Below are positions 59,350 to 64,000 of a DNA stretch of 64,000 bases, piece by piece. Under the pieces are notes generated by a model. It searched no databases. It was given only the letters and a program-made list of their open reading frames with translations, and was not told where the DNA came from. Source of the DNA: JBMOOG01 sp049324535 (lineage in GTDB: Bacteria > Pseudomonadota > Alphaproteobacteria > Rhodobacterales > Rhodobacteraceae); assembly GCA_049324535.1 (NCBI GenBank), contig JBMOOG010000013.1, positions 46,531 to 110,530 of the forward strand. Direction: 5' to 3'. A program made the translations under genes and the position numbers. Each line of letters opens with the position of its first letter. Position 1 is the first letter of the stretch.

Positions 59350-60453
59350 ATGAATACCCGGTTCCGCATCACCGCCCTGACTATCCTTGCCGCGCTGGCC
59401 GCGGCGGGTGCCGACAGCGCCCGCGCGCTTAGCACCAGCGCCGGGGCGGTCCGCATCGAGCGGATGGCGGACGGTCTGCGCGAGCCTTGGTCGCTCGCGT
59501 TCCTGCCGGACGCGGATCTTCTGGTCACGCTGCGCGGCGGCGCCCTTGTCCGTCTGCCCGCGGACGGGTCGGATCCGGTGATGATCGCGGGCCTGCCCGA
59601 GGTCTTTGCCGAAGGGCAGGGCGGGCTCTTCGACGTGCTGGTGCCGCGCGACTTCGCCCGGACGGGCGAGATCCTCCTGTCCTACGCCGCCGCGCAGCCC
59701 GAAGGCGGCGCGACCGCCGTGGCGGTGGCCCGGCTGGAGGGCGACCGGCTGACGGGCCTGCGCGAGCTCTGGCGGATGGACGGGGCGACGCCGGCGCGGA
59801 TCCATTTCGGTGGGCGCCTCCTCGAACTGCCGGACGGGACGATCCTGCTCACCACTGGCGACCGTGGCGAGGGAATGCCCGCGCAGGATCCCGACCAGGT
59901 GCGGGGCAAGATCGTCCGCATCACGCGCGACGGCGGCGCGCCCCCCGACAATCCCGACCCGGCGCACCCCTACACCTGGACGCTCGGCCACCGAAACCCG
60001 CAGGGGCTTGCCATCGACGCGCAGGGCCGGGTCTGGGCCAGCGAGCACGGGGCGAAGGGCGGCGACGAGATCAACCGCATCGAGCCGGGCCGCAACTACG
60101 GCTGGCCGGTCATCAGCTACGGGACGAATTACGACGGATCGCGCATCGGCATCGGCACGGCGGCGCCGGGGCTCGAGCAGCCGGTGCGCTACTGGGATCC
60201 CTCGATCGCGCCCTCGGGGCACATGGTCTATTCCGGCCGGCTCTGGCCGCAATGGGCGGGCGACCACTTCGTCGGCAGCCTCAAGTTCGACAGCATCGTG
60301 CGGATTGATCCCGACGCACCCGGCTGGCCCGAGGAAGTCCTGCGCGACCGCTCGACCGGCCGCGTCCGCGACATCCGCGAGGGACCGGATGGCGCGATCT
60401 GGTTCCTGTCGGTCGAACGCGGCGCGGTCTTCCGCATGACGCCCGCCGACTGA
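59350..60453 (+). CDS. PQQ-dependent sugar dehydrogenase (soluble aldose type)
   Basis: A 367-residue six-bladed propeller with a signal peptide (MNTRFRITALTILAALAAAGADSARA). LREPWSLAFLPDADLLVT, EGQGGLFDVLVPRDF, RIHFGGRLLELPDGTILLTTGDRGE and YTWTLGHRNPQGLAID are the family blocks that build the PQQ/calcium site. It acts in the periplasm on aldoses with PQQ. PQQ synthesis genes are not in view, so function depends on cofactor from elsewhere. Confidence 0.87.
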   Translation: MNTRFRITALTILAALAAAGADSARALSTSAGAVRIERMADGLREPWSLAFLPDADLLVTLRGGALVRLPADGSDPVMIAGLPEVFAEGQGGLFDVLVPRDFARTGEILLSYAAAQPEGGATAVAVARLEGDRLTGLRELWRMDGATPARIHFGGRLLELPDGTILLTTGDRGEGMPAQDPDQVRGKIVRITRDGGAPPDNPDPAHPYTWTLGHRNPQGLAIDAQGRVWASEHGAKGGDEINRIEPGRNYGWPVISYGTNYDGSRIGIGTAAPGLEQPVRYWDPSIAPSGHMVYSGRLWPQWAGDHFVGSLKFDSIVRIDPDAPGWPEEVLRDRSTGRVRDIREGPDGAIWFLSVERGAVFRMTPAD

Positions 60454-60511
60454 GACCGGGACGGGCCGGTGTGGACAGCCCGCCCCGGACGGCCGGTCCC
60501 GTGCCGCGCGG

Positions 60512-61549
60512 TCAGATCGACAGCCGCGGCGCCGGGGGTGCGCCGTGGGTGCCGCGCTCGCGGTAGGGCGTGGTCTGGTAATGCGCCCGGTAGCACTTCG
60601 AGAAATGCGACGGCGAGGCGAAGCCGCAGGCCAGGGCCACGTTGATGACGCTCATCTCGGTCTGCATCAGCAGGTTGCGCGCCTTCTGGAGCCGCAGCTC
60701 CATGTAGTAGCGTTTCGGGCTGCGGTTCAGGTAGCGGCGGAACAGGCGTTCGAGCTGCCGGGTGGACATGCCCACATCCTCGGCCAGCTGCGCCGGGCTG
60801 ATCGGATCCTCGATGTTGGCTTCCATCATCTGGATGACCTGGCTGAGCTTGGGGTGGCGCACGCCGATCCGCGTCGGGATCGACAGGCGCTGGCTGTCCT
60901 GGTCGGTGCGGATGGCGTTGTAGATCAGCTGGTCGGCGACGGTGTTGGCGACATCCTCGCCCTGATCGGCGGCGATGATCTTCAGCATGAGGTCGATCGA
61001 GGCGGTGCCGCCCGCCGAGGTCATCCGGTTGCCGTCCACGACGAAGACCGACTTGGTCAGCCGCACCTCCTCGAATTCCTCGAGGAAGCTGTCCTGGTTC
61101 TCCCAGTGGATGGTGGCGCGCTTGCCGTCGAGAAGCCCGGCGCGCGCCAGCGTGTAGGCGCCCGTGCACAGCCCGCCGATCGGCACGCCGCGGCGCGCCT
61201 CGCGCCGCAGCCAGTTCAGGATTGCGCGCGACGAGGCCTCGGCGACGTCGATGCCCCCGCAGACCATGACCGTGTCCTCGCGCGCGATCTCGTCGAGCCC
61301 CATGTCGAGCCGGAACGCCGTGCCGTTCGAGCACACCGCCTCGCCGCCCGCGCCGGCCTCGCCCGCCAGCCGCCAGGTGTAGGCCGTGCGGCCCATGATG
61401 CGGTTGGCGATGCGCAGGGGCTCGATCGCCCCGGCGAAGGCCAGCATCGTGAACCGGTCCAGCAGCAGGAACACGAAGCGGCGCTGCCGGCCGGCAGCGC
61501 CCGGGTCGCGCTGGCTGTCGCGCGACGAGCGGGGGGCAGAAAGTTGCAT
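60512..61549 (-). CDS. GlxA family transcriptional regulator (DJ-1/PfpI plus AraC)
   Basis: A 345-residue regulator. Residues about 20-185 form a DJ-1/PfpI amidase-like ligand domain (RRFVFLLLDRFTMLAFAGAIEPLRIANR; GGLCTGAYTLARAGLLDGKR), and the C-terminal 110 residues an AraC pair of HTHs (ISPAQLAEDVGMSTRQLERLFRRYLN; VALACGFASPSHFSKCYRAHY). ATG at 61549 is chosen; a GTG about 30 bases further upstream is possible. Relatives such as GbdR and CdhR respond to glycine betaine or carnitine; a link to the sox genes here is inference. Confidence 0.88.
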   Translation of the reverse strand: MQLSAPRSSRDSQRDPGAAGRQRRFVFLLLDRFTMLAFAGAIEPLRIANRIMGRTAYTWRLAGEAGAGGEAVCSNGTAFRLDMGLDEIAREDTVMVCGGIDVAEASSRAILNWLRREARRGVPIGGLCTGAYTLARAGLLDGKRATIHWENQDSFLEEFEEVRLTKSVFVVDGNRMTSAGGTASIDLMLKIIAADQGEDVANTVADQLIYNAIRTDQDSQRLSIPTRIGVRHPKLSQVIQMMEANIEDPISPAQLAEDVGMSTRQLERLFRRYLNRSPKRYYMELRLQKARNLLMQTEMSVINVALACGFASPSHFSKCYRAHYQTTPYRERGTHGAPPAPRLSI

Positions 61550-61704
61550 GAGAGCGACCCAGAATGTCGTCGCCGAGACACAATCACGCTTCCTTGCGGC
61601 GTTCAAGGGGTGACGATCGGCCGCATGGGGCCGCATCTTCGATTTGCAAGCCGGCGGCTGCGCGCCTATAAGCCCGGCCGTTACCGCAAACCTGGAGAGC
61701 CGAC

Positions 61705-63075
61705 ATGACCAAGGGCTGGATGAAATCCGACTGGCGCAGGATGCCGCGGGTGCAGATGCCCGACTATCCCGACCCGGCCGCGGTGGCCGCCGTCGAGGCG
61801 CAGCTCTCCAAGTATCCGCCGCTGGTCTTCGCCGGCGAGGCGCGCAAGCTCAAGCGCACGCTGGGCGAGGTGGCCATGGGCCGCGCCTTCCTGCTGCAGG
61901 GCGGCGATTGCGCGGAGAGCTTCGCGGAATTCTCGGCCGACAACATCCGCGACACCTTCAAGGTGCTCCTGCAGATGGCGATCGTGCTGACCTGGGGCGC
62001 GAAGCTGCCGGTGGTCAAGGTCGGGCGCATGGCCGGGCAGTTCGCCAAGCCGCGCTCGGCGCCGACCGAGGTCGTGGGCGGGCGCGAGCTTCCCGCCTAC
62101 CGCGGCGACATCATCAACGGCTTCGACTTCACCCCCGAGTCGCGCATCCCCGATCCGAACCGCATGCTGCAGGCCTACACCCAGGCCGCCGCCTCGCTGA
62201 ACCTGCTGCGCGCCTTCTCGACCGGCGGCTACGCCGACATCCACCGGGTGCAGAGCTGGATCTCGGGCTTCGCCGACGAGGTCGAGGCGCGGCGCTACCG
62301 CGAGGTGGCGACCCGGATCCAGGACGCGATGGACTTCATGGCGGCGGCGGGCGTCACCTCGGCCACCGCGCACGAGCTGGCGACGGTCGAGTTCTACACG
62401 AGCCATGAGGCGCTGCTTCTGGAATACGAGGAGGCGCTCTGCCGCATCGATTCCACCACCGGCCTGCCGGTGGCGGGCTCGGGCCACATGATCTGGATCG
62501 GCGACCGCACGCGGCAGGTGGACGGGGCGCATGTCGAGTTCTGCAGAGGCGTGCAGAACCCGATCGGGCTCAAGTGCGGCCCGACGATGACCAGCGACGA
62601 CCTGCGCATCCTGCTGCGCAAGCTCAACCCCGAGAACGAGCCCGGCCGGCTGACGCTCATCGCGCGCTTCGGGGCGGGCAAGGTGGCGGATCATCTGCCG
62701 CGGCTCATCCGCACCGTGGCCGAGGAGGGCGCCCAGGTGGTCTGGGTCTGCGATCCGATGCACGGCAACACGATCAAGTCGGCCTCGGGCTACAAGACCC
62801 GGCCCTTCGACAGCGTCCTGCGCGAGGTGCGCGAGTTCTTTGCCGTGCACAAGGCCGAGGGCACGATCCCCGGCGGCGTGCATTTCGAGATGACCGGCAA
62901 GGACGTGACCGAGTGCACGGGCGGCGTGCGGGCGGTGACGGACGAGGACCTGTCGTCGCGCTACCACACCGCCTGCGACCCGCGGCTCAACGCGAGCCAG
63001 TCGCTGGAGCTGGCGTTCCTGGTGGCCGAAGAGCTTCAGGACCGCCGCGCCATGCAGAAGGCCGAGGCGGTCTGA
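61705..63075 (+). CDS. aroG: class II 3-deoxy-7-phosphoheptulonate synthase
   Basis: A 456-residue plant-type DAHP synthase, the first enzyme of the shikimate pathway. LLQGGDCAESFAEF (Cys69 is a metal ligand), VGRMAGQFAKPRSAPTE, GFDFTPESRIPDPNRML, the ARFGAGKVADHLPRLI block and WVCDPMHGNTIKSASGYKTRPFD all match the class II family. Start ATG at 61705 has GGAGAG at 61692. It ends before a GC hairpin shared with the convergent PAS gene. Confidence 0.94.
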   Translation: MTKGWMKSDWRRMPRVQMPDYPDPAAVAAVEAQLSKYPPLVFAGEARKLKRTLGEVAMGRAFLLQGGDCAESFAEFSADNIRDTFKVLLQMAIVLTWGAKLPVVKVGRMAGQFAKPRSAPTEVVGGRELPAYRGDIINGFDFTPESRIPDPNRMLQAYTQAAASLNLLRAFSTGGYADIHRVQSWISGFADEVEARRYREVATRIQDAMDFMAAAGVTSATAHELATVEFYTSHEALLLEYEEALCRIDSTTGLPVAGSGHMIWIGDRTRQVDGAHVEFCRGVQNPIGLKCGPTMTSDDLRILLRKLNPENEPGRLTLIARFGAGKVADHLPRLIRTVAEEGAQVVWVCDPMHGNTIKSASGYKTRPFDSVLREVREFFAVHKAEGTIPGGVHFEMTGKDVTECTGGVRAVTDEDLSSRYHTACDPRLNASQSLELAFLVAEELQDRRAMQKAEAV

Positions 63076-63083
63076 GACGGCGG

Positions 63084-63120
63084 TCCGAGGGGGCGGCGCG
63101 CAGGCGCCGCGCGCCCCGGA
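63084..63120. terminator. GC-rich hairpin between aroG and the PAS gene
   Basis: TCC.GGGGCG pairs with CGCCCC.GGA, and a GGCGCGC/GCGCGCC stem lies inside it. It lies between convergent stops. No T-run follows, so it would be a factor-dependent or weak terminator at best. Confidence 0.3.
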
Positions 63121-63139
63121 CCCCGCCGCGGGGGCCGGC

Positions 63140-63808
63140 TCAGTCGCTCTTGACCAGCCGCAGGTGGCTGCCCCGCCCCGCGCCGCGGGCGGGCGGGGCG
63201 AAGGAGGCGGGCGCTTCGGCAAAGCCCGAGGCCCGCGGCGCCGGCCCCGGCGCGCCGGCCGGCAGTGGCGGCGTCTCGATCGGGGTCACGCGCCGCCCGG
63301 TGATGTCGAAGCGGCGCGGGCTGCGCCCGATCGCGCCCTGCGTCGCAAGGCAGCCCAATGCCCGGCTCACGTCGCCGAGGTCGCTGCGCAGCGGCAGCAC
63401 CAGCAGCGTGGCCAGAAGCACCGGACAGCCGGCCGCGGGTTGCGCGCGCAGCGTGAACTCGGCCGCGGCGGGTCGGGTGAACACCGCCTCGAGGAGCGGC
63501 GCCGCCTCGGCCCTGGCCTCGGGCGCGAAGAAGGACAGGATCGGCATGCCGCGCACCTCCATCCCCATGATGTCGGAGAGATGCCCGCCGGCCACGCGGA
63601 ACCGCGCGACGCCCGGCGAGATCCGCTCGAGGATGAAAGCCTGATCGAGCGCCCCCTCGATCCCGCGCGGATCGACCTGCGATCGCAGCGGCACCCCGGC
63701 GTCGCAGCGCAGGGCTTCCCAGTAGGCCCGCACCTCGCTTATTGCCGGAAACCGCATGTCCCTGCCAAACCCTGAAAACGGCACCACATCGCGATGGCCG
63801 CACCACAT
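63140..63808 (-). CDS. PAS domain-containing protein
   Basis: A 222-residue protein with a PAS-like fold (about residues 20-160): FPAISEVRAYWEALR, GALDQAFILERISPGVARFRVAGGHLSDIMGMEVRGM, then FFAPEAR. This resembles PAS_5 family proteins frequent in Rhodobacterales. The C-terminal part is proline- and alanine-rich and ends GSHLRLVKSD. An ATG 51 bases inside (63757) could be the true start. Signal and partner are unknown. An IS5-family element begins just upstream. Confidence 0.75.
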   Translation of the reverse strand: MWCGHRDVVPFSGFGRDMRFPAISEVRAYWEALRCDAGVPLRSQVDPRGIEGALDQAFILERISPGVARFRVAGGHLSDIMGMEVRGMPILSFFAPEARAEAAPLLEAVFTRPAAAEFTLRAQPAAGCPVLLATLLVLPLRSDLGDVSRALGCLATQGAIGRSPRRFDITGRRVTPIETPPLPAGAPGPAPRASGFAEAPASFAPPARGAGRGSHLRLVKSD

Positions 63809-63876
63809 CCGAACCTCCTACCCAACCGATCTGGCGCGCGGCATCCCTGCATTGCCCGGGGATGGAGGTTTTGTTA

Positions 63877-64000
63877 GGGTCAGGACCCATTAATTGGCTT
63901 GAGGCCGCCGGGCCTGCGTGATTCAAGCTCCCGGACTGACGGGGGTGATGATGAGCAACCTTTTCTGGCTGACCGACGCGCAGATGGAGCGGTTGAAGCC
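63877..64000 (+). mobile_element. left end of an IS5-family insertion sequence, cut by the window
   Basis: A transposase frame begins at 63951 and runs off the window. The left boundary is guessed at the 12-base palindrome GGGTC-AG-GACCC (63877-63888) preceded by TTA, because the sequence from there is AT-richer than the flanking DNA. The right end and target duplication are outside the window, so the boundary is uncertain. Confidence 0.6.
63951..64000 (+). CDS. IS5-family transposase, N-terminal fragment
   Basis: Reads MSNLFWLTDAQMERLKP before the window ends, the conserved N-terminus of IS5/DUF4096 transposases. ATG at 63948 is an equally possible start. GGGGGTG lies just upstream. Only 16 to 17 residues are visible; an intact or broken gene cannot be distinguished here. 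Confidence 0.8.
   Translation, partial: MSNLFWLTDAQMERLK

Noticed and set aside
60454..60511. Possible terminator between the sugar dehydrogenase and GlxA-type genes
   Set aside because: Only a 6-bp outer stem (CGGGAC/GTCCCG) pairs well and no T-run follows.
1..64000. tRNA, rRNA, prophage or plasmid functions
   Set aside because: I looked for tRNA-like cloverleaf arms, conserved rRNA segments, integrases and replication proteins and saw none that stand up.

Overview
The window looks like chromosome of a GC-rich alphaproteobacterium of the Rhodobacterales (Paracoccaceae/Roseobacteraceae type). The evidence is the very high GC content with strong third-position bias, heterotetrameric sarcosine oxidase (soxBDAG), a prokaryotic (6-4) photolyase of the CryB/PhrB type beside DUF2256, class II DAHP synthase, cytochrome c', small DUF1178 and DUF1289 proteins, and a short dispersed intergenic repeat with three copies. 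I found no rRNA, tRNA, CRISPR array, phage or plasmid backbone. Almost all of the sequence is coding; the only gene-free stretch over 300 bases is the leader of the ureohydrolase gene (49862-50175).

Layout. 1-8059: myo-inositol catabolism operon on the plus strand (iolH-like partial, iolG, iolI-like, iolC fused to DUF2090, iolD, iolE, iolB). 8069-10564: minus-strand photolyase, DUF2256 and an SDR without the usual catalytic tyrosine. 10659-14012: IclR regulator divergent from an SDR sugar dehydrogenase-dgoK-dgoA operon, with a visible promoter and operator candidate. 14092-17968: housekeeping genes (dusA, TauE-type transporter, DUF1289, ruvX, ccmI). 18198-23340: soxBDAG. 23363-29526: DUF1178, Nudix, PLP dehydratase, kdtA, PHP phosphoesterase, aldehyde dehydrogenase, small membrane-anchored protein. 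29577-33983: ilvC with its terminator, two tandem Lrp/AsnC genes, a UbiH-type hydroxylase, a small membrane protein, a HAD nucleotidase. 34113-39929: GntR regulator, a glycosyltransferase with a type-II-secretion-like N-terminal domain, GST plus diheme cytochrome c, cytochrome c', LysR regulator, a 57-residue membrane protein coupled to hpt. 40541-49861: Coq10-type protein, secreted esterase, EEP nuclease-fold protein, selO, nucleoside hydrolase, a sulfotransferase-like protein, an iron-binding periplasmic protein with two putative iron-responsive boxes, mazG, an M20 amidohydrolase, a membrane protein. 50176-59184: ureohydrolase, dimethylglycine dehydrogenase-like enzyme and a complete liv-type ABC transporter with a secreted protein inserted in its operon. 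59350-64000: PQQ-type sugar dehydrogenase, GlxA-type regulator, class II DAHP synthase, PAS protein and the left end of an IS5-family element cut by the window edge.

How the genes work together. The iol operon converts inositol to small phosphorylated products; only the final semialdehyde dehydrogenase is not in view. dgoK and dgoA with the upstream dehydrogenase are three steps of an oxidative (De Ley-Doudoroff) sugar route. soxBDAG, the dimethylglycine dehydrogenase-like enzyme and possibly the GlxA-type regulator suggest N-methylated glycine (betaine-type) catabolism. The liv transporter beside the dehydrogenase may feed it, although its ligand cannot be read from sequence.

I did not find one spectacular new system. 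The least explained items are the photolyase/DUF2256/atypical-SDR cassette, the glycosyltransferase with an MshEN-like domain, the secreted protein inside the liv operon, paired iron-box-like sites upstream of the iron-binding protein, and the repeat family at gene ends.
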